Assembly: GCA_944472135.2 (NCBI GenBank)
Contig: OX235264.1
Location: forward strand, 86,686,319-86,750,318
DNA length: 64,000 bases
Direction: 5' to 3'
Source: Trichobilharzia regenti
Taxonomy: Eukaryota; Platyhelminthes; Trematoda; Strigeidida; Schistosomatidae
Positions within the stretch are counted from its first letter, which is position 1. Every line of letters begins with the position of its first letter. The notes beneath the pieces were generated by a model, which saw only the letters and a list, made by a program, of their open reading frames with translations, had not been told where the DNA came from and did no database searches. Made by a program: the position numbers and the translations under genes. Shown here piece after piece: positions 37,801-43,205 of the stretch.

Positions 37801-39912
37801 AAATCCTATACCAAGACACTTGATATGATTATGAGCAATAAATTGTATTTGAAACACCATCATTAAGGAACATTGTATCACTCTGTGTTTTTATCAAATA
37901 AAATTATACTACGATAGTTTTCTCACTACTTCAGAGAGGATAACACTAACAAAGACACAAAAACAGAGAGCCAATTATCACCACCGCAAACTATCCATAA
38001 ATTTAACGTTTTTCTTAACAATCTGTCTGTCTGTCTGGATTCAACATAGAACTTGGCACCGAAGTGCAGCAGTTCGAGTTGCCACGTTCCAAATAGCACA
38101 CAGAGGTAGACAAGAAGATGAGTGAAGAGAATTAATAGAGTTTGACAAATATAAGAGTGAAACAGAATGGGTAATGGTAGAAAGGAATATGAAAGATTAC
38201 AGAGATTGAATACATCTGCGCCATTGACAACGATTTTGAGCCATGTCACCTATTGTCTCCAGCCATTGATTCCTAGAGTCCCGAGGGCCCCAACCCGGAA
38301 GTCTGCATCTCCTTACCTGACTGACTCAGTTTAACTGTCAAGGATTTCATGAATTGATGAGGCCATGTTTTTGTTTGGCCACCACTTACCCTTTTCCAAC
38401 CTGCACCTGTATCAGCTAATAATGCCCGTCGGGGGAGGCGATGGTTAGGCATGCGCACCACGTGACCTAGCCATCTCAATCTGTGTAACTTTATAGCCTC
38501 GTCGATTGATTTTCCCTCTTTGCCCAACACTCTACGCCTAACGTCAACATTACTTACCTTATTAAACCACCTAACGTGAGACAGAGATCGCAGACATCTA
38601 TGATCGAAAGCAGTCAACCTTTTCATGTCTTCAACGCGTATTGGCCATGTTTCAGAGCCATAGAGAAGGACGGAGCGAACTGATGAGCAGTACACACGTC
38701 CCTTGGTTGATAACCGGATGTCTTAACAATCACCTAATTCAATATCAATTACCCAATTCGTAACATTAATTTCATATACTCCGATGCTTTCACACATTTA
38801 TGAAGTCAAATAAAAACCTACATACCACTGTGTTGTTGACCATACACTGTTCGTTTGCATTACAATTTATATATTCTTCTGCCTGTTTCTGCACTTGCAA
38901 CACAGTAGTATACAATCAAGTATGTAGAGTATTCAGCTGGCAAGTTATACTTAAATTTACGAGATCCTGCTTTCCTAACCTTTGTTGCTTGTTTTTCAAT
39001 TTATACTGGGAAAGAATTACTTTAACTTCCGGAAATATCCACCATTTAGTCAAAATTAGTGAAAATATCTTGAATAGACAAGGCTACTTTTTATATAAGT
39101 CTAAGGCTCTCTTAATTTAAAACTAAAAAAATCTGTGTATAGAGAACTGATACAAGATGTTATTTGTTTCTTATTTGTCTCGCTATTATAATTTGTATGT
39201 GCTTAGATGTCAGGAGTCAATCAACAGAAAACTAAAAATTTAGATTATATCATACTCCGGACGAATCCAGGAAATGTGAACTTTTTTAGGAGACTCAAAT
39301 TCGCATCGCTCATTGCTGAATTCTAAATATTTACCGAAAGACCTGAGCCTTCTATAAATTCGAATATTTTAAGCCTAACTGATTAAAGTTATGAGGCTTG
39401 GAAACAGTAAAAATTTATGTACTAGGCTTTGAGCCAAACCTGTTCAAAGATTAGTTAGGAAAGCAGGGTTAGTGTTTATGACTGACTGACTCAAGTCAAT
39501 TGCTTTAAAAAGTTACCCACATCGCAGCTGAGGCGTTTCAAAAGCGTTAAATAATTTTTCAACATTATAATCTCTAAGTTGATTCAGTGCTAATACAGTA
39601 CTGATGATTTAGACTATAGGAAAGTGAAATAACCCTCTGATATCTGGGCCATTCCTATTTCCTCGGTAAACATCACTGATTAACACAATCAAGTTATGTT
39701 TATTTACAACAGTTAGTAGCATGGTAAAGGGTTCAGTAATTACCTTTTTAGAACCAGAGGAATCTTCAACACTGATAATGCGGTAGCAGTGTTTGTTTGA
39801 ATCATAGAAGAAGTTAACATCGACTGCCTTATTACTTGATGGAATCCAGGATTTCTTTGTTTGGGGATTGATTGTAAATACATGAGCCTGACAAGTGAAT
39901 ATTGGGAGTTCT
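5163..39912 (-). CDS. HOMER: Homer scaffold protein homologue, five exons found, first exon missing
   Basis: Joined exons 39744-39912, 34667-34798, 26462-26548, 7952-8395 and 5163-5489 encode about 385 residues plus a short missing N-terminus; human Homer1 long form is about 354. The N-terminal 120 or so residues are an EVH1 domain with [28 protein letters not shown] and GLGFSSE. The Trp of KKSW and the first Gly of GLGF correspond to the residues known to bind PPxxF ligands in Homer. A Ser/Thr/Pro/Gln-rich linker and short coiled coils follow. Homer proteins link glutamate receptors, IP3 and ryanodine receptors and Shank at synapses and in muscle. All four introns are GT-AG (4.9, 8.1, 18.1 and 2.5 kb) and all four internal junctions are phase 0. 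Family assignment by EVH1 is firm; whether small exons are missed in the 18-kb intron is open. Confidence 0.92.
5691..5897 (-). mobile_element. tRNA-headed SINE, inverted copy
   Basis: Read on the minus strand: tRNA-like head with B box GGTTCGAAC, RTE-leader body and RTE-like 3' end (GCTTGAGGCTCTATG, then a GGGAAC-like end). It lacks about 15 bases at the head-body junction that other copies have. It sits in the last Homer intron. Confidence 0.75.
6712..7600. repeat. Foldback repeat with interrupted right arm
   Basis: The left arm 6712-6866 is the reverse complement of 7093-7205 (inner part) and 7550-7593 (outer part). The shared core is GAGCACAAATTATTGCTCA. About 340 bases (7206-7549) split the right arm and contain two imperfect direct copies of a roughly 65-base unit (7339-7402 and 7418-7484). 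Between the arms, 7020-7090 resembles the Penelope-like tail at 36745-36800. Single arms recur at 11265-11410, 36085-36190 and 37805-37920. Confidence 0.6.
7952..8395 (-). CDS. HOMER: Homer exon, low-complexity linker and coiled coil
   Basis: This 148-codon open stretch lies between acceptor TACAATAG and donor GTAAGT. The first two thirds are rich in Ser, Thr, Pro, Asn and Gln ([18 protein letters not shown]). The last third has a predicted short coiled coil ([18 protein letters not shown], then SHLKRY) followed by a Gly/Tyr/Asn tail. Position and coiled coil fit a Homer C-terminal half, but the linker sequence is not conserved enough to prove it alone. Confidence 0.85.
8998..9240 (+). mobile_element. 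tRNA-headed SINE, diverged
   Basis: Head begins GTGCGTCGGTGACGCAGCAG, with a decayed B box (TTTCGATCG). Body and RTE-like end (AAGCCCTGTGTTCCACTGGG) are present and are followed by an AATAATAATAAC tail. Confidence 0.75.
9531..9690 (-). mobile_element. 3' end fragment of CR1-like non-LTR element
   Basis: It shares the block GTAGAACTCGG..., TTCGAGTTGCCA with 38037-38100, where the same block is the 3' UTR of a CR1-like reverse transcriptase. Only the 3' tail is present. Confidence 0.45.
9761..9808. repeat. (AT)n microsatellite
   Basis: An uninterrupted AT dinucleotide run of about 48 bases. Confidence 0.98.
9809..11264. other. Intronic AT-rich DNA, nothing recognised
   Basis: Part of the 18-kb Homer intron. 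No coding frame of protein character or repeat shared with the window was seen. Confidence 0.4.
11265..11410. repeat. Copy of the foldback-repeat arm
   Basis: Contains CACTGTGGTAGAGTATA and GAGCACAATTTATTGCTCA, the terminal block also seen at 6760 and 36140. The minus-strand open frame at 11340-11702 starts upstream of it but has no recognisable protein features. Confidence 0.5.
11411..12868. other. Intronic DNA, no gene recognised
   Basis: AT-rich with short A and T runs. The minus-strand open frames here lack conserved motifs. Confidence 0.4.
12869..13060 (+). mobile_element. Hammerhead-bearing tRNA-headed retroposon, lineage B
   Basis: The tRNA-like head has an A-box-like TCGCAGTGGCTTAGTGG and B box GGGTTCGAAAT. 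The ribozyme region (about 12948-13000) reads ATTGAAGAG, TCCCAAACTGGAA, CGAAG: the first box has lost its C-U and the GAAA box is GAAG. It matches 32270-32465 along its length, including the tail TGATATCAGTTCATGATGAA. Ribozyme predicted inactive. Confidence 0.6.
13200..14222 (+). pseudogene. RTE-type retrotransposon, 5'-truncated copy
   Basis: Starts inside the RT domain: [29 protein letters not shown] and a broken LDLADD box. It runs through the C-terminal region with many stops and ends at the RTE 3' terminus (GAACCCAAGGGAAC) plus an (ATAATA)n tail. It belongs to the same family as 43206-46478. 5' truncation is the usual result of incomplete target-primed reverse transcription. Confidence 0.85.
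14233..14402 (+). mobile_element. SINE, partial and decayed
   Basis: Contains a decayed head (TTTCAGTGGTAGAGTATTC), a shortened body (AAAAGGTTGGACATGAGGCT) and the RTE-like end (TTGAAGCCCTATTTTCCACT). It directly follows the RTE copy at 13200-14222. Confidence 0.6.
14405..14690 (-). CDS. Unidentified exon-like open frame
   Basis: Minus-strand frame of about 90 codons without stops. It contains [46 protein letters not shown] and [17 protein letters not shown] possible acceptor (TTGAAGTTCAG) precedes VYPPTP. The frame runs into the SINE end at 14402, so its downstream limit is lost or cut. It has protein-like composition unlike neighbouring intron DNA. It could be an exon of a gene nested in the Homer intron or a retrocopied gene piece. 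Not recognised. Confidence 0.35.
14700..15830. other. Intronic DNA, no gene recognised
   Basis: AT-rich, with ACAC and CTACTA microsatellites near 15040-15060 and 15158-15178. Minus-strand open frames here are Phe/Cys/Ser-rich translations of low-complexity DNA. Confidence 0.4.
15835..15905 (-). mobile_element. SINE 3' end fragment
   Basis: Minus strand reads the SINE/RTE terminus (CTTGAAGTCCTATGTTCCAC) only. It abuts the hammerhead unit at 15906-16090. Confidence 0.6.
15906..16090 (-). mobile_element. Smalpha-like SINE with hammerhead ribozyme, lineage A
   Basis: On the minus strand a tRNA-like head (A box TGGCCCAAGTGGTCTAGTGG, B box GGGTTCGAGCC) is followed by the ribozyme at 15929-15976: CATCCAG, TGACGAG, TCCCGAATAGGA, CGAAATG, then CCTTGATTCC. 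Compared with the Schistosoma hammerhead consensus, the C of the CUGACGA box is deleted, so cleavage should be lost. The GAAA box and helix II are intact. Confidence 0.85.
16240..16635 (-). mobile_element. SINE (minus) split by a later insertion
   Basis: The SINE body lies at 16240-16305 and its head side at 16509-16632 (B-box-like GTTTGACCCT on the minus strand). The break is occupied by the 203-bp retroposon 16306-16508. The 29 bases at 16277-16305 are repeated exactly at 16509-16537. Confidence 0.75.
16306..16508 (+). mobile_element. tRNA-headed retroposon with 29-bp target duplication
   Basis: Begins with a tRNA-like head (16310-16387: GTGCGTCGCTGGCACAG, B box GGGGTTCGAGCCC), then about 90 bases not shared with the common SINE, then an A-rich tail (16486-16510). 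The flanking direct repeats 16277-16305 and 16509-16537 are identical over 29 bases; two of these may belong to the A tail. This is a clean record of a retrotransposition into the older SINE. Confidence 0.8.
16640..17605. other. Intronic DNA, no gene recognised
   Basis: AT-rich with poly-A/T runs. Open frames at 17135-17346 on both strands overlap each other and have no conserved motif. Confidence 0.4.
17610..17845 (+). mobile_element. tRNA-headed SINE, diverged
   Basis: Head GCACCGTCGGTGGCGCAGAG with a short AC repeat inside, decayed B box (CTTCGATTC), body and a 3' end ACTAGGAACGAAAAG plus AATAATAATGAG tail. Confidence 0.65.
18655..18830 (-). mobile_element. Hammerhead-bearing retroposon, lineage B
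   Basis: On the minus strand the ribozyme zone (about 18724-18768) reads GCGAAGAG, TTCCAAACCAGGA, CGGAACAGCTGTC. The catalytic boxes have substitutions (CUGA to AGCGA; GAAA to GGAA), but helix III (CAGCTG) is well kept. The tail matches other lineage-B copies only weakly. Confidence 0.55.
19755..19818. repeat. (TA)n microsatellite
   Basis: Uninterrupted TA dinucleotide run of about 64 bases. Confidence 0.98.
19917..20060 (-). mobile_element. 3' end fragment of CR1-like element
   Basis: Starts AACGTAGAACTCTGGACAGA and follows the same order of short matches as 9531-9690 and 38037-38190. Highly diverged. Confidence 0.35.
20536..20765 (-). mobile_element. tRNA-headed SINE, inverted copy
   Basis: Minus strand: head with B box GGGATTCGGTTCCC, RTE-leader body (AAAGAGAGGAGGTTGGGCAC) and RTE-like end (GAAGCCACATGTTCCACT). 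The plus-strand open frame at 20494-20757 is merely a translation of it. Confidence 0.75.
20766..21587. other. Intronic DNA, nothing recognised
   Basis: AT-rich, no coding character seen. Confidence 0.35.
21588..21680 (+). repeat. tRNA-like block
   Basis: Contains TATGGTACCAATGGTTGG (A-box-like) and GCAGGTTCGAACCCT (strong B box). It does not fold as a complete tRNA, so it is taken as the head of another SINE lineage. Confidence 0.4.
21815..21950 (+). repeat. Dispersed repeat shared with 32140-32250
   Basis: Both regions carry GGAAGTCGT, ACCAGTGGGGT, GGTCGGG, GTGAGGACAAA and TGACATTAGCTGGT or its variant in the same order. No coding potential; origin unknown. Confidence 0.6.
22465..22700. 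repeat. Inverted repeat, 95-bp arms with 46-bp loop
   Basis: 22465-22559 is the reverse complement of 22606-22700 with about 5 mismatches and no gaps. The loop holds a B-box-like GGGTTCGAATCTC on the minus strand. The transcript would fold into a long hairpin. Confidence 0.9.
22870..24295. other. Intronic DNA, nothing recognised
   Basis: AT-rich with a short AC repeat at 23815-23829. No coding frame or shared repeat seen. Confidence 0.35.
24300..24480 (-). mobile_element. Smalpha-like unit with hammerhead, lineage A
   Basis: On the minus strand the ribozyme (24321-24370) reads CATCCAG, ATGACGAG, CTCATATAGGA, CGAAATGCACATCCTGGATTC. The only change in the first catalytic box is its leading C to A; helix II is also weakened. 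The tRNA-like head is largely eroded. Confidence 0.7.
24528..24966 (+). mobile_element. GC-richer retroposon with (AAAT)n tail
   Basis: A 439-base block of markedly higher GC than its surroundings, ending in repeated AAAT units. It is flanked by 24515-24527 and 24967-24979, a 13-base direct repeat with one mismatch, as expected for a target-site duplication. It contains GGGCGCCCGGGCAG-like palindromic sequence and no open frame. It may be a non-LTR 5' leader or a non-autonomous element. Family not identified. Confidence 0.65.
24985..25140 (+). mobile_element. Smalpha-like unit with hammerhead, plus strand
   Basis: The head has B box CAGGGTTCGAGTTT. The ribozyme (25082-25130) reads CATCCAG, CTGAAGAG (intact core with A at the free position), TTTACATAGGA, CGAGATAC, GCTTTAATTC. 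The GAAA box is GAGA and helix II has lost pairs, so it is probably inactive. Confidence 0.7.
25468..25697 (+). mobile_element. tRNA-headed SINE, 5' end lost
   Basis: Starts in mid head (TCACTCGCCGACCATGCACA) and keeps an intact B box GGGGTTCGATCCCC, the full RTE-leader body and the RTE-like end with GAATAATAAGAATAAT tail. It is very similar to the copy at 2325, which suggests recent activity of this subfamily. Confidence 0.8.
26125..26225 (+). mobile_element. Hammerhead lineage B, head-less fragment
   Basis: Reads GGCTGATGAAGAGTCC, AAAACTAGGACAAAAC, then TCTCAGGTTTTCCAATGGTT and a tail like the copies at 12869 and 32270. A CTGATGA core is visible but the GAAA box is ACAAAA. Confidence 0.55.
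26462..26548 (-). CDS. HOMER: Homer exon, EVH1 C-terminal helix and linker start
   Basis: A 29-codon exon, acceptor GCATTAAG, donor GTAGGT. It reads [15 protein letters not shown], the final EVH1 helix (compare FAEKFQEFKEA in vertebrates), then a polar stretch rich in Ser, Gly and Asn. Both junctions are phase 0. It is short but the match in position and pattern is good. Confidence 0.88.
26549..28245. other. Intronic DNA, no gene recognised
   Basis: Upstream side of the exon at 26462-26548. The plus-strand frame at 26996-27241 has no recognisable motif. Confidence 0.35.
28250..28340 (+). pseudogene. Short non-LTR reverse transcriptase remnant
   Basis: Translates to [15 protein letters not shown], which resembles the FKYLGS block that follows the RT palm in non-LTR elements. 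Too short for a family call. Confidence 0.3.
28341..29804. other. Intronic DNA, no gene recognised
   Basis: Includes a G-run (28657-28665). The minus-strand frame 28524-28838 was not recognised. Confidence 0.35.
29805..30981. repeat. Near-perfect palindrome, two 580-bp arms
   Basis: The left arm 29805-30384 and right arm 30402-30981 are reverse complements of equal length, separated by 17 bases. I found five mismatches in the parts compared by eye and no gaps, implying identity near 99%. Both arms carry part of a CR1-like reverse transcriptase C-terminus in opposite orientation. The plus-orientation element continues beyond the right arm, while the left arm stops inside it. See findings. Confidence 0.93.
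30490..31230 (+). pseudogene. CR1-like non-LTR element, 3' part
   Basis: Broken plus-strand frames read [28 protein letters not shown] and, past the palindrome, [20 protein letters not shown]. These match the C-terminal block of the element at 38037-38710 ([20 protein letters not shown]). The 3' UTR follows to about 31230. Frameshifts and stops throughout. Confidence 0.75.
31231..32139. other. Intronic DNA, nothing recognised
   Basis: Contains AC repeats near 31316-31328 and 31762-31782. The overlapping frames at 31659-31936 are translations of these. Confidence 0.35.
32140..32250 (+). repeat. Dispersed repeat shared with 21815-21950
   Basis: Same ordered blocks as the partner at 21.8 kb. 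It lies 20 bases upstream of a hammerhead unit here but not there. Confidence 0.6.
32270..32465 (+). mobile_element. Hammerhead-bearing retroposon, lineage B, fullest copy
   Basis: The head has A-box-like TCCCAGTGGCTTAACGG and a decayed B box (TTTACGAACC). The ribozyme (32349-32400) reads GCAG, CTGAAAAG, TCCCAAACTAGGC, CGAAACAGCC. The core differs from CUGANGA only by G to A at its sixth position, which should abolish cleavage. The GAAA box is intact. The tail TGATATCAGTTCATCATGAA defines the lineage. Confidence 0.75.
33475..33560 (-). mobile_element. Decayed hammerhead, lineage A
   Basis: On the minus strand: AATCCAG, AAGCTAATTCCCAAGCTGGA, TGAAATGCAT, CACCTGGATCC. The order of helix I, helix II, GAAA and helix III is recognisable but the first catalytic box is destroyed. 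Confidence 0.5.
33563..33925 (-). pseudogene. RTE 3' fragment
   Basis: Minus-strand reading shows the RTE C-terminal zone ([18 protein letters not shown], frames broken) and the RTE terminus with an AATAATAATAAT tail at 33563-33580. 5'-truncated copy. Confidence 0.75.
34667..34798 (-). CDS. HOMER: Homer exon, second half of EVH1 domain
   Basis: Exactly 44 codons between acceptor CTACTTCAG and donor GTAAGT. It encodes [25 protein letters not shown] and [12 protein letters not shown], nearly identical in pattern to the corresponding strand and helix region of animal Homer EVH1 domains. It joins the preceding exon in phase 0 (KK then VIINS). Confidence 0.97.
34799..35702. other. Intronic DNA, nothing recognised
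   Basis: AT-rich sequence upstream of the 34667-34798 Homer exon. Confidence 0.35.
35703..35830 (-). mobile_element. Smalpha-like unit with best-preserved hammerhead
   Basis: Minus strand, 35721-35775: ACATCCAG, CTGACGAG (intact), TCCCAGATAGGA, ATAGAAAT, GCGCATTC, TGGATTCC. All core boxes are present. The one oddity is ATA in place of the single C between helix II and GAAA. Helix III (ATGCGCAT) and helix I pair. A tRNA B box (GATTCGAGCC) lies upstream; the A-box part is missing. Confidence 0.85.
36085..36190. repeat. Copy of the foldback-repeat arm
   Basis: TGATGACGTCTCAAGCACAA then TTATTGTTCATAATCATATC, matching 6755-6800. Confidence 0.5.
36295..36800 (-). pseudogene. Penelope-like 3' end fragment
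   Basis: Similar to 3400-3800: CGAATTCAT, AGTTGTACAATCGCAA, TATGTGTGTATACATTA and a final AGTAGAAGTGG block that encodes the remnant of QPLLLP on the minus strand. A G-run lies at 36489-36495. Confidence 0.55.
36882..37114 (-). mobile_element. tRNA-headed SINE, inverted copy
   Basis: Minus strand: head with B box GGGTTCAATCCCC, RTE-leader body and RTE-like end (AAGCCCTATGTTCCACTGGG). Well preserved. Confidence 0.8.
37395..37790 (-). pseudogene. RTE 3' fragment
   Basis: Minus strand matches the C-terminal portion of the RTE element (compare 43216-43560), with the same order of blocks and many stops. 5'-truncated. Confidence 0.75.
37805..37920. repeat. Copy of the foldback-repeat arm, uninterrupted
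   Basis: Contains TGATTATGAGCAATAAATTG followed within 60 bases by CACTCTGTGTTTTTATCAAA. The same two blocks are 340 bases apart at 7170-7590, which shows the latter is interrupted. Confidence 0.5.
38037..38710 (-). pseudogene. CR1-like non-LTR element, 3' part
   Basis: Minus-strand frame 38273-38695 (140 codons) reads [61 protein letters not shown], the conserved C-terminal block of non-LTR ORF2 proteins. After a frameshift near 38275, [15 protein letters not shown] completes the C-terminus. The 3' UTR runs to about 38037 and ends at a (GTCT)n stretch. 5'-truncated. Confidence 0.85.
38711..39743. other. Intronic DNA, nothing recognised
   Basis: AT-rich, between the CR1-like fragment and the first EVH1 exon. 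Confidence 0.35.
39744..39912 (-). CDS. HOMER: Homer exon, first half of EVH1 domain
   Basis: The acceptor is a pyrimidine-rich tract ending TTTACAG; the donor is GTAATT. The exon opens with one base completing a split codon, then [12 protein letters not shown], which aligns with the start of Homer EVH1 (MGEQPIF). It continues [17 protein letters not shown] and [14 protein letters not shown]. The 1+168-nt layout predicts that the missing upstream exon ends two bases into a codon, as expected if it encodes Met plus two bases of Gly or similar. Confidence 0.95.
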
Positions 39913-41044
39913 CTGTAAAGGAGAGAAAAAAAAGGATGGTTAGACAACAAGTTCCACTCAAAGCACTCAGTCTTTTTACAACGTCTACTTTCCTTAATTT
40001 GAACAGTCTTCAGGATGACATTATAATTTCAATAAAAATAAAGCATATGATTACATAGGCAACATCGACTATAAGTGATCAAAATAAACAGAAATGAATG
40101 GCAAAAGTGGGTATGGGATTTAGTCAACTTTTATTTGCTTTCATTATGTGTGCAGTGAACTTCTCCATGAGAAAACACTTACTGTTATCAAGTCAAAAGC
40201 ATTCACATATGCTTTGGTTTTCAACTGACTTATGAAAATTCCAGAAATGAAGTAAATTTAAAGAATTTTATACAATGCCTTATTCTTACTGTAATCAGGG
40301 ATATTCTAAGGTCGAATGGAACATTCACCCAGAACCAGTCACACATAATTCTTAGAGATATATTTATTTCGAAAATGGTTAAAATTAAATGTTCGTGAAA
40401 TACTTTCGTGGTAAGTCAAGCTTATTCATCAGACTTTTGCACGACATCCAACCACATTAACATCTAACTTCAGTCACATTTCTTGATGTGAGTACAGTAT
40501 TCCACCTTTTTGGTTGAATAATACCATTAGGAGAAAGGAAAAAATAAATACTGGGCCAGTGAATATTTCCCAAGAGGAAACTTTGAAATTTATTCAACCT
40601 AACAAAAACCACTTGTCAAGATTCTTTTAATTTTGCAATCCTTTTTCAATGACAGTGGAGATTTAAATGTCAAAAATAAAACACACAATCAAACTTCTTT
40701 AATTAGTTGTGAATATTAAGATAACACAACGCTTACAAAGCGCGGTTGTAATGAAATCTCAGATGGAAAGCTGGACCAATTCCTCACTAATAATTAGTTG
40801 AACATTGGGTAGTGTAACATAGCCTAGATAGCTGACCATATTATTTTCACAGTTAGTCATGCAGGAGATAGCCAATAAGATCTTGAGAAAAAGGAGTAAA
40901 AGTTTGATTCATAATTACTACACTGTATTTTTGCAAAAGTTAACACCAGTACACCTGTTTCTTCCCCATAAACACTTCCAAGATGTTACAAGAATCTCCT
41001 GATCAGAATATTATCTTTCCTTAAATGAAAACTGTAGGTTGTGC
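39913..41044. other. Upstream of the first found Homer exon
   Basis: The missing Homer start exon should lie here or further up. No ATG followed by two bases and a good donor was found on the minus strand in this stretch. Confidence 0.35.
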
Positions 41045-43192
41045 AACCAACCTCGCCTAGTTTACTAGCCTCTCCTAAGCCAGAGAAAAGAGGGAGGGTT
41101 GGGCATAGAGCTAGCAGCTCTATTGCGGAAAATAAACCCAATCACCTCAGCAACTACGAAGAACAGTTAAAATTCAAACGATTAACTTATTCTTCTCTGG
41201 AACAGAAGAGACGGAATGACACGCGTTGGTGAAAACCTTCGGGAAGCCAGTCAGTTGATGTATCTCCCCATGCATAGGGGCATGGGATTTTCGCACGATG
41301 CTCGAAGTTTGGAAGGGTGCTCAGGTTGCAAAAGAAATGAGAGGTGGCACAGAAGTTCTAGGAATCTGCAAGTGCAGATGGAATGGATATGGACTATCCA
41401 AAATGTTAGCTGGAGAGTCAATAACCCACTATGATAACAAAGACAACAACCACAAGCGCACCGAGGAGGTGGCTGTCATGATGTCATCAACACCAATCCA
41501 AAATCTTATGTTGTGAGAACCAATCTCCTCAAGGATAACGATAGTAAGATCCAACTCGAGGAAAAAAGGCTAAAATTATCTAATACTACGCACTAACAAT
41601 CAAATCAGAACGAGTGAAGGAAGGTTTCTATAAACAACTGCAAACGGCACTGGATGGGATACAAACTGGCAACATCGAAATCCTTAGGAGCGACATGAAA
41701 GCTAAACTGAGACAAGAGAATACCAAAAGAAAACTTATCGTGGATGTAGAGGCTCTCGGTGAAATGAATGAGAACCGAGAACTCTTTGCTAACATTTGTA
41801 CATTCAATGATTTAGTGACTGGAAGCAGCGTGTACAATCACAAGGGGACGTGTATTTCACCTGAAGGACACACAAAAATCAGACAGCCTCCATCTGAATA
41901 TCAAGAAAGTAGAAATGCAGCCTGCTGGAAACAGAATCGAGAAAGGGAGCAGAGGTGGGCTCAGACCATTATGTAGTTCATGGAACTCTCAAGATCAGGT
42001 TGGAAGCCTTCAAAGCAACTGCAGGCAGACCACAATCCAAGTTCAACACTCAGAAACTGAAATACGAATCTCCAAAAGACAACTGCAGCTATCAGAGCAA
42101 AGTCGGGGACACTACGCAACATTAGTGGGGAAACCTGTGTAGAACACTGTAATTCTCTGAAAATGATACTTAAGGAAACGTGTTTATCCATTTTAGGAAG
42201 AAGAAGAAGAAGCAAGACAAGGAATGGCTCTCTGCGGATACATGAGAGATTATAAGAGAGAAGGGTGACCCAGTGCAAAGATGGACAACAGAAAGAGGAG
42301 CTGAGTTCAATGTACACCGCGCTGAACAAAGAGGTGAAGAAGAATGTGAGGACAAAATACAATTCTACAACCCACTAGAAACTGAAGCAGAACAAGCTGA
42401 GAAAAAAACAGACCTCAGAAATACCACCAGCAGCCGCAGAGTTGACAGTGAACATCAGTCTTCCAAAAAAACAGAAGTCTTGAATACAATAAAGCTACTG
42501 AACATCGGGAAGTCAGCGGGATCAGACAAAATTACTCTTGAAGCACTGAAAACTGATCCAGAGACCACAAGGGATGTGCTCATGGTAATATTGCAGAACA
42601 TGTATAAGGAAGGAAACGTAGTCGCTGGTTGGAAGAAAGTTTACCTTGTTAAGCTATCAAAGAGGGACGACTTAGGCCTCTGCGAGAAATGGCATGCTCT
42701 TGTCCACGCCAAGCAAAATTCCAAGTCACGTCATCATGGAGAACCTTAAGCATGTTCTGGATGCACACCTCCCCCCTGAACAAGCCTGATTCAGGAGAAG
42801 CAAATCGTGCTGACCGATTCCCTACACTACGCGTAATCATCAAAAATAGCATAGAATGGCAGTCAAGTCTCCATCCCAACTTCATTGACTTTGAAAATGC
42901 AATCGACAGCGTTGACCATAGGGTAATGTGTACTTGCTTTAACACTACTATGAGCGGTGAAGCAAACATTTATGAGGCACATTCAACAGCTACATGATAG
43001 TGCCACATACCAAGCGATCCACAAAGCCTTTGAAGTAAAGACAGAAGACTAGGCTGCCTAGTATCACCGGTGATTTCCATTATGTGGTGGACTGGATTAT
43101 GCGACAGGCTGTGGTGTGTGATAAGAGCAAATATTGAACCGACAAGATCTGGATTTCACAAATGATTTACGCCTTGGGTCTCACAAACCAGA
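41045..43192 (+). pseudogene. RTE-type retrotransposon, old copy, 5' part
   Basis: Starts with an RTE leader (CCTCGCCTAG, AAGAGGGAGGGTTGGGC). It continues through endonuclease (broken frames at 41216-41976: GICKCRWNGYGL, EEVAVMMSS, ALGEMNENRELF) and linker and RT (42273-42997: GKSAGSDKITLEALK, NFIDFENAIDSVDHRV). Many stops. It ends abruptly in an AT run where the inverted RTE copy 43206-46478 is inserted; the remainder is at 46480-47215. Confidence 0.85.
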
Positions 43193-43205
43193 ATATATAT
43201 ATATT

